Shown: positions 38,528 to 46,883 of the stretch, one piece after another | Position numbering within the stretch: position 1 is the stretch's first letter | How the letters are laid out: each line of letters opens with the position of its first letter | NCBI RefSeq assembly: GCF_021729075.1 | Contig: NZ_JAJSAQ010000003.1 | Location: 428,535-492,534, forward strand | Direction of reading: 5' to 3' | Length of the DNA: 64,000 bases | Source: Microbulbifer guangxiensis | GTDB taxonomy: Bacteria; Pseudomonadota; Gammaproteobacteria; Pseudomonadales; Cellvibrionaceae | Position numbers and translations under genes: made by a program | Notes under the pieces: generated by a model | Databases searched by the model: none | Told to the model about the DNA's origin: nothing | Seen by the model: the letters and a program-made list of their open reading frames with translations, nothing else

Positions 38528-39220
38528 ATGCGGACTTCTCCCTTAATTTTGTTGCTGCTCGCAGCGCTGTTGGCCGGCTGCGGGTCGCTGCACTTCCCGT
38601 GGCAGAAATCCACCCCCGTGGCTGTCGAGCCGGGCGTCCCCGCCGAATCTGTCACGCCTGAAGAAGTGGCACAGCAGTGCCCGCCGGTACAGGAAGTGGT
38701 CTGCGCCGAGCCCGAAGTGAAGGTGGTCGAGCGCGTCATTGAACGAACTTTCGAAAAAGTCGTCGAAGTGCCCGTCGCCAAGGACAAGCTGGTATTGGGC
38801 AGCGTGGAGACTGTGGCCATCGAGCCCGGTGGTTTGCTGCTCGAGTCCCTGATCGACACCGGTGCCCCTACCTCATCCCTCAGCGTGACCGAGCTGAAAC
38901 CCTTCGAGCGGGATGGCAAGGAGTGGGTCCGCTTCAAGGTCAGTGCCGGCGAAGACGATGACAATGGCGTAACGGTGGAGCTGCCGGTCAAGCGCTACGT
39001 ACGCGTGGCCCGGCCCGGTTTCGACAGCCAGCGGCGTCCGGTGGTGAACATGAGCCTGACGGTGGGCGAGGTCACCCACATGGTGGAAGTGAACCTGACC
39101 GACCGCACCAGCCTGGATTACAGCCTGCTGGTGGGGCGCAACTTCCTCAAGGATGCCGCCGTGGTCGACGTGAGTCGGCGCAAGGTACAGGGTCAACCGC
39201 GGCCGCCGCAGCCAAAATAA
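38528..39220 (+). CDS. Retropepsin-like (putative Zn-protease family) lipoprotein
   Basis: A 230-residue lipoprotein (LLAGC, C18). The mature N-part has cysteines in QQCPP and EVVCAEPE and a charged strand-rich linker. Residues about 88-220 match the family named 'ATP-dependent zinc protease' (PF05618), which has an aspartic retropepsin-type fold. The active-site motif is D110-T-G-A113 in LIDTGAPTSSL, and the flap and C-part include LLVGRNFLKDAAVVD. It is the first gene of a trio with an inactive transglutaminase and an ATP-grasp ligase, a linkage seen across proteobacteria and thought to make and trim a peptide modification. The ATG follows AGTTAATAAGA. Confidence 0.85.
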   Translation: MRTSPLILLLLAALLAGCGSLHFPWQKSTPVAVEPGVPAESVTPEEVAQQCPPVQEVVCAEPEVKVVERVIERTFEKVVEVPVAKDKLVLGSVETVAIEPGGLLLESLIDTGAPTSSLSVTELKPFERDGKEWVRFKVSAGEDDDNGVTVELPVKRYVRVARPGFDSQRRPVVNMSLTVGEVTHMVEVNLTDRTSLDYSLLVGRNFLKDAAVVDVSRRKVQGQPRPPQPK

Positions 39221-39284
39221 CAACAGAGTTTGATAACCGCGGGTGACGGCGTGACCGTTCCCGCTTGCAGACGGGGACTGGCGA

Positions 39285-40817
39285 ATGTCGCCACGCGCTC
39301 AGGTATACATCCTTGCCGTGCTACTCACCCTCATGGGTGCCGGCCTGACCATCTACAAGAACCGCGAACTGGGCTTTCCCCTGTTGCCGGGCGAATACCG
39401 CACTGTCTGGACCATCGAGGCCAAGGTGCGCTTTACCGCCGACGGCGGCCCGGTGAAGGCGGCACTCACCCTGCCACGCTCGCAGCGCAATATGGAGGTT
39501 CTCGGAGAGACCTTCAGCTCCTCCGGTTTCGGCTTCAATATCGTCCGCGACGACGATGAGTACCGCGCCGTCTGGTCACGTCGTTCCGCCAGCGGTAACC
39601 AGTCCCTGTTCTACCAGCTGGATGTCCACCAGACCCCGGGGGCACCCCTGGAGCAGCCGCTGGAACTGAGCACCGAGGTGGACAAGCCTTTCCTGGGCGC
39701 CCGGGAGCAGGAGGCCGTGCGCCAGGCCATTTACAGCCTGGTGGAGGGTGCGCGCGATCGCTCCGCGGATACCCGCACGTTCACCGCCCAGTTGCTCACT
39801 GCCCTCAACGACCCCCGCAACCAGGACCGCAACCTGATCTTCGGCTACTTCAAGGATCGCACCCTGGTGGACGTGGCACTGGTGGTGCTGGCCGCGGCGG
39901 AGATCCCGGCCCACCGCATTCGCGGCCTCTATCTGGAGGATGATCGCCGGCGGCTGGACCCGGAGGACCTGCTGGAAGTCTACGACGGGCGCCGCTGGGT
40001 GGTATTCGAGCCCAACACCGGCAACCCCGGGGTGCCGAAGAACTTTTTTATTTGGCAGCGGGGCGGCAAGAGCCTGCTGGACGTGGAGGGTGGGCGCAAT
40101 TCCCGCGTGACCTTCTCGGTGATCTCCAACGATGTACCGGCCCGCGACGTCGCCATGCTCAGCACCAGCAACGAAAAAGAGGCGCTGGTGGACTTCTCCA
40201 TCTACAGCCTGCCCATCGAGCAGCAGAGTATCTTCAAGCTGATTCTGCTGGTGCCGGTGGGCGCGCTGGTGGTGGTGCTTCTGCGGGTGTTCGTCGGCCT
40301 GCGCACCTCCGGTACCTTCATGCCGGTGCTGCTGGCGATCGCCTTCATCGAGACACGCCTGTTCACCGGCCTGGCCATTTTCGTGCTGATCCTGGTGCTC
40401 GGCCTGTGGGTGCGCTTCTACCTCAGCAGGCTCAACCTGTTACTTGTGGCGAGGATCGCCGCCGTGGTGGTCACGGTGGTGATATTGATGGGCGCCATCA
40501 GTGTCGTCAGCTACAAGCTCGGTATCGAGCAGGCGCTGACGGTGACCTTCTTCCCCATGATCATCCTCGCCTGGACCATCGAGCGGATGTCGATTGTCTG
40601 GGAGGAGGACGGTCCCTACGAGGTGGTGGTCCAGGCCGGGGGCAGCCTGCTGGTGGCGGTGCTGGCCTGGTGGGTGATGACGAACCGTTTTGTGGAGCAC
40701 TGGACATTCAACTTCCCGGAGCTGCTGCTGGTGCTGCTGGGCATTATCCTGATTGTCGGTAACTACACAGGTTATCGCCTCGGTGAGCTCATGCGTTTCC
40801 GCCAGCTGGTGCGCTAG
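39285..40817 (+). CDS. Inactive transglutaminase fused to seven-helix membrane domain
   Basis: A 510-residue inner-membrane protein. After an N-terminal anchor (6-24), residues 35-300 form a periplasmic part with a transglutaminase-like fold. The usual catalytic Cys position falls in LVDVALVVLAAAEIPAHRIRG, where no Cys is present. The His of the usual HAW motif is also missing before the EVYDGRRWVVFEPNTG stretch. Hence an inactive, probably peptide-binding, transglutaminase. Residues about 315-505 carry seven hydrophobic helices. This architecture occurs next to RimK-like ligases and retropepsin-like proteases, exactly as here. It starts 64 bases after the protease gene and ends 4 bases before the ligase gene. 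Confidence 0.9.
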   Translation: MSPRAQVYILAVLLTLMGAGLTIYKNRELGFPLLPGEYRTVWTIEAKVRFTADGGPVKAALTLPRSQRNMEVLGETFSSSGFGFNIVRDDDEYRAVWSRRSASGNQSLFYQLDVHQTPGAPLEQPLELSTEVDKPFLGAREQEAVRQAIYSLVEGARDRSADTRTFTAQLLTALNDPRNQDRNLIFGYFKDRTLVDVALVVLAAAEIPAHRIRGLYLEDDRRRLDPEDLLEVYDGRRWVVFEPNTGNPGVPKNFFIWQRGGKSLLDVEGGRNSRVTFSVISNDVPARDVAMLSTSNEKEALVDFSIYSLPIEQQSIFKLILLVPVGALVVVLLRVFVGLRTSGTFMPVLLAIAFIETRLFTGLAIFVLILVLGLWVRFYLSRLNLLLVARIAAVVVTVVILMGAISVVSYKLGIEQALTVTFFPMIILAWTIERMSIVWEEDGPYEVVVQAGGSLLVAVLAWWVMTNRFVEHWTFNFPELLLVLLGIILIVGNYTGYRLGELMRFRQLVR

Positions 40818-40821
40818 GTCC

Positions 40822-41844
40822 ATGGGCAGGTTCAATCTCAACCAGTTCCTGGCCAAGTTGCGGGGTGGCATTGTCTCCCCGTTTGCCCTGCGTCGCCTCG
40901 GCGTGCTCGGCATGAATGCGCGCAACGTGCACTACATTGCCCGCTACAATGACCGCGACCTCTACCCCGTCGTCGATGACAAGCTCAATACCAAGCGCGC
41001 CGCGCGGCGCCACGGTATCCGGGTGCCGGAACTGATCGCCGCCTTCGACAGCCAGCCCAGCCGCAACCGGGTGCTGCAGGTCATCGAGCCGCTGTGGCAG
41101 TTTGTGATCAAGCCGGCCCGGGGCTCCGGCGGCAAGGGCATCCTGGTGGTGGTGGGCCGCGAGGGGGAGAACTATCTCAAGCCCTCCGGTGCACAGGTCA
41201 CCAAGGAGGATGTGCTGCGCCATGTCAGCAACATCCACAGTGGCCTGTACAGTCTCGGCGGCAAGCCGGACCGGGTGATGATCGAGGCCCTGGTGGATTT
41301 TGACCCGATCTTCGACAAGTACTCCTTCGAGGGCGTGCCGGATATCCGCGTGATCGTGTTCCGGGGCTTCCCGGTGATGGCCATGCTGCGGTGTTCCACC
41401 CACTCGTCGGATGGCAAGGCCAACCTGCACCAGGGCGCGGTTGGTGTCGGCATCGACCTGGCGACGGGCAAGAGCTGCCACGCGGTACAGCGCGGGCTGC
41501 GCATCAGTCGCCACCCCGATACCGAGATGCCGTTCGACGAGCTGGTGGTGCCGGGCTGGCGTGACCTGTTGCGGCTGGCATCGAGCTGCTACGAGATGAC
41601 CGGCCTCGGTTACCTGGGCTGTGACATCGTGCTGGACCGCAAGCGCGGACCGTTGCTGCTGGAGGCCAATGCACGCCCCGGCCTGGCGATCCAGGTGGCC
41701 AACGGTGTGGGTCTGCGCACCCGCCTGAAACATATCGAGGCGCTGGATCTCGAGCAGCTCGAGAAGAGCGTTGAAGAGCGGGTGGCCTACTCCATGGAGG
41801 CCTTCGCTGCTCCCCGCACCATGGAACAACAGGCGTCCGCCTGA
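40822..41844 (+). CDS. RimK-like alpha-L-glutamate ligase (ATP-grasp)
   Basis: A 340-residue cytosolic ATP-grasp ligase of the RimK-related branch annotated 'alpha-L-glutamate ligase-like'. The ATP lysine lies in FVIKPARGSGGKGILVV. The metal-binding acidic/Asn set is in CDIVLDRKRGPLLLEANARPGL. The N-terminal pre-grasp region includes NTKRAARRHGIRVPEL. It would form an amide bond between an amino acid and an unknown acceptor. The start is ATG 40822, four bases after the upstream stop. The longer open frame from 40753 lies inside the preceding gene. It is the last gene of the trio. Confidence 0.9.
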   Translation: MGRFNLNQFLAKLRGGIVSPFALRRLGVLGMNARNVHYIARYNDRDLYPVVDDKLNTKRAARRHGIRVPELIAAFDSQPSRNRVLQVIEPLWQFVIKPARGSGGKGILVVVGREGENYLKPSGAQVTKEDVLRHVSNIHSGLYSLGGKPDRVMIEALVDFDPIFDKYSFEGVPDIRVIVFRGFPVMAMLRCSTHSSDGKANLHQGAVGVGIDLATGKSCHAVQRGLRISRHPDTEMPFDELVVPGWRDLLRLASSCYEMTGLGYLGCDIVLDRKRGPLLLEANARPGLAIQVANGVGLRTRLKHIEALDLEQLEKSVEERVAYSMEAFAAPRTMEQQASA

Positions 41845-41973
41845 CCCTGTCTGCTACCGGGCAGCCGATCCTTTCACATCTGATCTCTGGTATTTGAGTG
41901 AAGCGGGCAACCGTCCCGCAGGCCGGCCTGTTTTGTCCGGATCTCTACACTGCCGTCCATTTCTGGACACAAA

Positions 41974-41999
41974 AAAGGCGAGCCAACTGGCTCGCCTTT
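41974..41999 (-). terminator. Terminator of the desaturase gene
   Basis: An 11-bp stem (41974-41984 with 41989-41999, loop 41985-41988) is followed by TTTTTT on the minus strand. It lies just past the desaturase stop codon and, with TTTC on the other side, may also slow transcription from the ligase gene. Confidence 0.85.
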
Positions 42000-42023
42000 C
42001 AGGGTCGATCGCGGTGGTGCGGA

Positions 42024-43172
42024 TCAGGCCGCCGCGGGGGCTGGGCTCAGGTGGAACTGCTCCATCATGATGGACAGGCGCTTGCGCTGCATCTTCAGGC
42101 TGTATTCCAGCTCCTTCACCCGGGTGCGGATGGCGGCGCTTTCCCACTTGGCCAGCAGGCGCTCACGGGCATTTTCGTAGCGACGTGACTGCAGTGATTT
42201 CCACTCGTTCAGGGCGGCGGAGAACTCCTGTGCTTCCTTCTCCAGCAGGGCGCGCCAGCTCTCTTTGTGCCTGGACTCCTGCAGCTTCTGCTCGGCGCGC
42301 TTGAACTGCATGTCGAGCATGGCGCGCTGGATGCGCATTGCCGGCACGGTCTTGAGGTTGCGCGCCAGGCCCACCCAGCTGGCAGTCTTGATCAGCCACT
42401 TGGTCGGATCCCACTGGTACCAGCGGATGCCGTTGCGGTAATCGGTCTGAAAGATGTGGTGGTAATTGTGGTAGCCCTCACCGAAGGTGAAGAACGCCAG
42501 CAGGTCATTGTCCCGGGCGGTGTTCTCGTCGGTGTAGGGGCGGCGACCCCAGATGTGCGCGAGGGAGTTGATGAAGAACGTGGTGTGATGGTTGACCACG
42601 ATCCGCAGGATGCCCGCCAGCAGCAGCATACCGATGATGTCGCCGGCCCAGATGCCCAGCAGCAGGGGCAGGCCGATATTCATCGCCAGGGTGACCGCAA
42701 GGTAGTGGTTGTGCTGGAACATCACGATCTTGTCGCGCTGCAGGTCCTTGGCGTTGTCGAAGTCCACTTTGCCGCTGGGGTAGTCGCGCAGCATCCAGCC
42801 GATATGGGAGAACCAGAAGCCGCGATTCGCGGAATAGGGGTCATGATCGTTGTCATCCACGTGGCGGTGGTGGCGACGGTGGCCGGAAGACCAGATCAGG
42901 ATGGAGTTCTGCAGGGCGGCGGCGCCGAACAGGGCGAACAGCCAGCGCAGGGACCAGTGGGCCTCGTAGGTGCGGTGGGACCAGAGCCGGTGGTACCCGG
43001 CAGTGATGGACAGCCCGCACAGGGCGCCGTACACCGCGAATGCCGCCCAGGCCTGCCACTGGTATCCGTGCATGATCCCGTACAGGGGAACCAGGATAAG
43101 GGCGGCGAGGGCGGTAGTAGCGAACAGAATGGTGGTGACCCAGATTCTCGGGGCCTCGGAAACTGTATTCAT
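42024..43172 (-). CDS. Acyl-CoA / fatty acid delta-9-type desaturase
   Basis: A 382-residue membrane di-iron desaturase. The three histidine boxes are HRLWSH (61-66), HRRHH (98-102) and HNYHH (235-239), as in stearoyl-CoA-type delta-9 desaturases. Hydrophobic helices occupy about 12-56, 74-95 and 155-205. The enzyme introduces a double bond into membrane acyl chains, often in cold adaptation. Residues 275-370 form a long charged helix with coiled-coil character (AEQKLQESRHKESW and later), longer than in typical bacterial homologues. The gene is divergent from a histidine kinase, which could be a regulator of it, though this is only positional. Confidence 0.92.
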   Translation of the reverse strand: MNTVSEAPRIWVTTILFATTALAALILVPLYGIMHGYQWQAWAAFAVYGALCGLSITAGYHRLWSHRTYEAHWSLRWLFALFGAAALQNSILIWSSGHRRHHRHVDDNDHDPYSANRGFWFSHIGWMLRDYPSGKVDFDNAKDLQRDKIVMFQHNHYLAVTLAMNIGLPLLLGIWAGDIIGMLLLAGILRIVVNHHTTFFINSLAHIWGRRPYTDENTARDNDLLAFFTFGEGYHNYHHIFQTDYRNGIRWYQWDPTKWLIKTASWVGLARNLKTVPAMRIQRAMLDMQFKRAEQKLQESRHKESWRALLEKEAQEFSAALNEWKSLQSRRYENARERLLAKWESAAIRTRVKELEYSLKMQRKRLSIMMEQFHLSPAPAAA

Positions 43173-43856
43173 CTTACAACCTTGTTGGTGCGCGACAGCG
43201 GTCAGGCGGCTCTCTCTCGAGCCCGGCCGGAAGGATCTCCGGCAGCCCAGCGCGTAACTTCCACTGCTTGCCGGATCCTAACCGATCGGCACGAGTATGG
43301 CACCCCCGTTCCGCAAAAGTCAGTACCGGATTTGGCGTTCCAGTCACCGCTGCAAGCTTTTGGTGCATGCAGGAGGAAACCTGTGCCGAGTTGGTTCACA
43401 GCAACCCCCCGTTGTCGCCCCGAGTCGAGAGCGCAATGCGGCTCAGGGAGATATTCTGACCCGGGGGCCCCGCCAACCGGCCATTTCCGGCTGTTGGTCA
43501 AACTTGGCATGGGCGTTGCAAACCTCAGGGTGTGGGCCGAGAGGCCCGCGCTCCGGGAATCCCTCACCGGGTTATGGCGAATCGCCGGCGCGAGCCGGCA
43601 ACCAGTTTATAACGTGCGTGACTTCCCGTTTTCTCTCATCATCGCTGATTCAGGCCCCGCTATGCGGGGCCTTTTTTTTGTTGGCCCCCGCCGGTTATTT
43701 GCTTCCAGCACCATGAACGCCCGTGGAAAGGGGGTGACCGGGCAATGCGATGTCGACGTCTCAGAACTCTTTCCCCGGCTCCGGATTAGTGATTCACTTG
43801 GAGGTGCTAAAGGCGACAGCCGTTCCGCGGCCAAACAAAGACAACAAGTGGCACTC
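43173..43856. other. Long spacer between desaturase and histidine kinase
   Basis: These 684 bases hold no conserved protein. The minus-strand desaturase promoter should lie near 43180-43300. A strong plus-strand terminator at 43653-43679 has no plus-strand gene upstream for 1.8 kb, which suggests a small RNA ending there. TTTATAAC around 43606-43613 is a candidate -10 about 10 bases before a short possible transcript. Part of 43713-43856 may be kinase coding sequence if the ATG at 43713 is used. Confidence 0.4.
43653..43679 (+). terminator. Orphan rho-independent terminator
   Basis: GGCCCCGC (43653-43660), loop TAT, GCGGGGCC (43664-43671), then eight T residues. This is one of the best intrinsic terminators in the window, oriented plus. 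The nearest upstream plus-strand gene ends at 41844, beyond the divergent desaturase gene. Confidence 0.88.
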
Positions 43857-45857
43857 GTGACTGAGCTCACTCCCGATCAACTGACCGACTTCCCCTTGCA
43901 GCTGGCCACGCTGGATGAGCTGGGCGAGCTGGATGCCGGGCGGCTGCGCAGCCAGGTCCATTACCTGCAGCGCCTGTTGCTGGATGTGGACTCCGGTTTC
44001 TTCGAGTGGCATCCGCAGGCGGGTACCTGTCGCGCCGAAGGCGCGGTCTGGTCTCCCTTTGACGCTGATCCCTCCCGCGCACTCGAAGGGGTCTTCAGCG
44101 GAGAAAGCCTCGGGCTGGTGCATTCTGATGACCGGGATCGCCTGCGTATGCTGCGGCGGCGACTGGACAGTGCCGGAGGCCTGGCCGACCTGACCTTCCG
44201 AGCCTACGACAGTAGTGGCCGGCTGCGCTGGCTGCGGATCTGGGCCCGCTCTTTTGAGGCACCATTCGAGGGTGGGCAGTCGAAGCTGTTCGTCCTTGGC
44301 GGTTGTGCCGAGTACACCGAATCCCTGATTGGACGGGATGCCTCCAACCTGCCTGCCGAGCGTGCTGTTCAGGCTCTGGCCGGGGTCGGTGACGGCCTGT
44401 GGGAGTGGGACCTGCGGGTGGATGAGGTGTTGTTTGACGACGCCTGCTGGGCCCTGATCGGGTTTGACGCCAGCAGTCTCGAAGCCGACGCCCGCAGTGC
44501 GCTGTCGAAATGGAAGCGGCGCATGCTGCCGGAGGATTACGACCGGGTCTCCCAGGCCATGCAGGATGCTGTGCGGGAGCGCATCCCCCTGGATGTGGAA
44601 TACCGCCTCTGGCACCGGGACGGGGGCATTGTCTGGCTGCGCTGTCGCGGCCAGGTCCAGTGCAACCGCCAGGATGAGCCATTGAGGGTGCTGGGAACCG
44701 TGCAGGATGTAACCAGCAGCCGGGAGGCCACAGCGCGGCTGCAGAGAGAACTGGACAGCCTGCGCAGTGAAGCTGAGCACCGCGCCGGACTGCTGTTCAG
44801 TCTCAGTCACGAACTTCGCACCCCGCTCAATGCCATCCTCGGCTACAGCCAGATGGTGGAGCTGGACCATACCCTCAACACCGACCAGCGCCAGCGACTG
44901 GGAGAAATCCGCCGCGCCGGCCAGCATCTCCTGCACCTTGTGGGAGACGTGCTGGAGTTGGCGCGGATCGATACCAACCAGGTGGCGCCGGCCATGGAGG
45001 CGGTGCAGCCGGCAAGCCTGGTCAATGACTGCAAACGGCTGCTGGAGCCGCTTGCCGAGACCCGGCGGGTCTCCCTGATCTTCGAACCCCTGGGCTGGGA
45101 ATCTGCCTATATCCGCGTCGATCCAGTGCGTTTCAAGCAGGTGGTGCTGAACCTGGCCGGCAACGCGGTGAAATACAACCGCGAGGGCGGCCGCGTGGTG
45201 ATCAATTTTGCCCCGCAGTCGGAGGGCTGGCTGCGACTGTCAATTCTCGATACCGGCAAGGGGATTCCCGAGGAGCGCCGCGCCGAGGTTTTCGAGCCAT
45301 TCAACCGCCTCGGTGCCGAGAGGAGTCACATCGAGGGCACTGGTGTGGGGCTGGCGATTGCCAAGCGCCTGACCGAGGCTATGGGTGGGCGGATCGACTT
45401 CGATAGCCACGAGGACCAGGGGTCGGTGTTCTGGATCGAGTTCCCGTTGATTGACGCTCCGGGAGATATGATGCGGTTGCGGCCGGAACCGGGCAGTGAT
45501 GTCACTTTCCCGAAGAGCACCCTGTTGCTGGTTGAAAGCCGTACTGCGGTACTGGCCAGGCTGCGGGGGATGCTGGTAGATGCTCCCCAGGTGCAGTTGC
45601 TGGTGGCGGCCGATGCGGTCGAGGCCATATTTACTGCCCGCAGGCAACCGGTGAATGCACTGCTGTTCGACAGTGCTCTGCCGGGAATGTCGGCGGCGGA
45701 CCTGTCCGGGATCCTCTCCCGGGACCCACGCACGGCCGGTGTGCGGCTGATCGAGATCGGTGGTGGCGGCAGCAGTGCGGTGGATGCGGTGCTGCCCGAG
45801 GAATACGGCCCGGGCGAGCTGGCCCGGGCGCTGGAGATGGGCGGCGCGACTGAATAG
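43857..45857 (+). CDS. Hybrid PAS sensor histidine kinase with degenerate receiver
   Basis: A cytosolic kinase of about 666 residues with no membrane helices. PAS-like domains lie at about 35-155 and 165-290 (the second ends VLGTVQDVT). HisKA has the phospho-acceptor H318 in SLSHELRTPLN. HATPase-c (about 425-545) shows the N box NLAGNAVKYN, G1 DTGKGIP and G2 GTGVGLAIAKRL. A C-terminal receiver-like domain (about 555-665) keeps LLFDSALPGM but has a serine where the second acidic residue is expected (LLVESRT). The start is uncertain: GTG 43857 (chosen), GTG 43848 or ATG 43713, none with a good ribosome-binding site. No response regulator is adjacent. Confidence 0.88.
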   Translation: MTELTPDQLTDFPLQLATLDELGELDAGRLRSQVHYLQRLLLDVDSGFFEWHPQAGTCRAEGAVWSPFDADPSRALEGVFSGESLGLVHSDDRDRLRMLRRRLDSAGGLADLTFRAYDSSGRLRWLRIWARSFEAPFEGGQSKLFVLGGCAEYTESLIGRDASNLPAERAVQALAGVGDGLWEWDLRVDEVLFDDACWALIGFDASSLEADARSALSKWKRRMLPEDYDRVSQAMQDAVRERIPLDVEYRLWHRDGGIVWLRCRGQVQCNRQDEPLRVLGTVQDVTSSREATARLQRELDSLRSEAEHRAGLLFSLSHELRTPLNAILGYSQMVELDHTLNTDQRQRLGEIRRAGQHLLHLVGDVLELARIDTNQVAPAMEAVQPASLVNDCKRLLEPLAETRRVSLIFEPLGWESAYIRVDPVRFKQVVLNLAGNAVKYNREGGRVVINFAPQSEGWLRLSILDTGKGIPEERRAEVFEPFNRLGAERSHIEGTGVGLAIAKRLTEAMGGRIDFDSHEDQGSVFWIEFPLIDAPGDMMRLRPEPGSDVTFPKSTLLLVESRTAVLARLRGMLVDAPQVQLLVAADAVEAIFTARRQPVNALLFDSALPGMSAADLSGILSRDPRTAGVRLIEIGGGGSSAVDAVLPEEYGPGELARALEMGGATE

Positions 45858-45890
45858 AGCGGATGGCGCCGATCGCAACCGGCGCCAGCG

Positions 45891-46694
45891 TCAGCGAATG
45901 CCGCCCAGGTTCTTACCCACGATCTGCAGCAGCGGCTTGAACACCTTGGGGGTGCCGCAAACCAGGTTGCCGGAATCCAGGTAGCCCTCGCCGCCGCGGA
46001 AGTCACTGATCAGTCCACCAGCCTCCCGCACCAGCAGGGTACCGGCGGCGATATCCCACTCGTTCAGGTACATTTCCCAGAAACCGTCAAAGCGGCCAGC
46101 AGCTACATAGGCCAGGTCCAGCGCTGCCGCGCCCGGGCGGCGGATGCCGGCGGTCTGGCCGGCGATTTCTTTCAGGGCCGCCAGGTAGGGGTCGATGTTT
46201 TCCAGGGCCGGGCCGTTGAAGGGGATACCGGTGCCAATAAGCGCGCCGCGCATGCCCTGGCGCGGCGAGACGCGGATACGGCGACCGTTCAGCGCGGCGC
46301 CGCGACCGCGGCTGGCGGTGAATTCTTCACGCTTGATCGGATCCAGTACCACGGCATGCTCGATGCGGCCGCGGTAGCGGCAGGCGATGGATATGCAGAA
46401 CTGCGGCACACCGTGGATGAAGTTGGTGGTGCCGTCGAGGGGATCGATGATCCACTCGTAATCGGGTTCGGCGCCCTCGAGGATACCGCTCTCCTCGGCG
46501 CGAATGCTGTGTTTGGGGTAGGCCTTGCGCAGGTGGTAGATGATCTCCTGCTCGCTGGCACGATCCACCTCAGTGACGAAATCGTTACGGCCCTTTTCTT
46601 CAAGCTTGGCGAGGTCGCTGCGCTCCCAGGCCCGCTCGATCAGTTCTCCGGCCTTGCGCGCCGCGCGCAGGGCAATATTCAGCATGGGTTCCAT
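45891..46694 (-). CDS. suhB: Inositol-1-monophosphatase family protein SuhB
   Basis: A Mg-dependent, Li-sensitive phosphatase fold. In gammaproteobacteria SuhB also joins the Nus antitermination complex for rRNA synthesis. The product has 267 residues as in E. coli. Metal-binding motifs are EES in RAEESGIL, DPLDGTTNF and NEWDIAAG. The GDKVTE-like lysine region is NDFVTEVD. It is divergent from trmJ, the usual arrangement upstream of the isc genes. The ATG at 46694 starts MEPMLNIALRAARKAG; the second Met (46685) matches E. coli MHPMLNIAV equally, so the start is well supported. Confidence 0.95.
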   Translation of the reverse strand: MEPMLNIALRAARKAGELIERAWERSDLAKLEEKGRNDFVTEVDRASEQEIIYHLRKAYPKHSIRAEESGILEGAEPDYEWIIDPLDGTTNFIHGVPQFCISIACRYRGRIEHAVVLDPIKREEFTASRGRGAALNGRRIRVSPRQGMRGALIGTGIPFNGPALENIDPYLAALKEIAGQTAGIRRPGAAALDLAYVAAGRFDGFWEMYLNEWDIAAGTLLVREAGGLISDFRGGEGYLDSGNLVCGTPKVFKPLLQIVGKNLGGIR

Positions 46695-46804
46695 AACTAA
46701 GTCCGCACTGTGTGGTATTCAACGGTTAAAAAGCGGGAGGCGCGCTGACCTCCGGGCTCCGGGCTCGCCGGGCGTCGCGGATTGTAGGGATTCCTGTGCA
46801 ATTT

Positions 46805-46813
46805 TGCTACACT
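46805..46813 (+). promoter_or_regulatory. Possible extended -10 promoter of trmJ
   Basis: TGCTACACT (46805-46813) fits the extended -10 form TGnTATAAT, with TACACT as the hexamer. No -35 at 16-18 bases is convincing (TTGTAG at 46782-46787 is 20 bases away). It lies in the suhB/trmJ divergent spacer, about 70 bases before the trmJ start. Confidence 0.35.
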
Positions 46814-46883
46814 CCCGCGCCGTTTCAGAAGTGTAGGGTGTTTGTGCAGCGCACATCCACCGGCCAACCCGGGAAATCACCAG

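Noticed and set aside
42267-43712. Upstream extension of the histidine kinase frame through the desaturase gene
   Set aside because: It is antisense to the desaturase and crosses a strong plus-strand terminator at 43653-43679; the kinase begins after it.
43804-43860. Eighteen-codon leader peptide overlapping the kinase GTG start
   Set aside because: The GTGA overlap is suggestive of coupling, but the short frame has its GGAG directly against the start codon and no conservation evidence.
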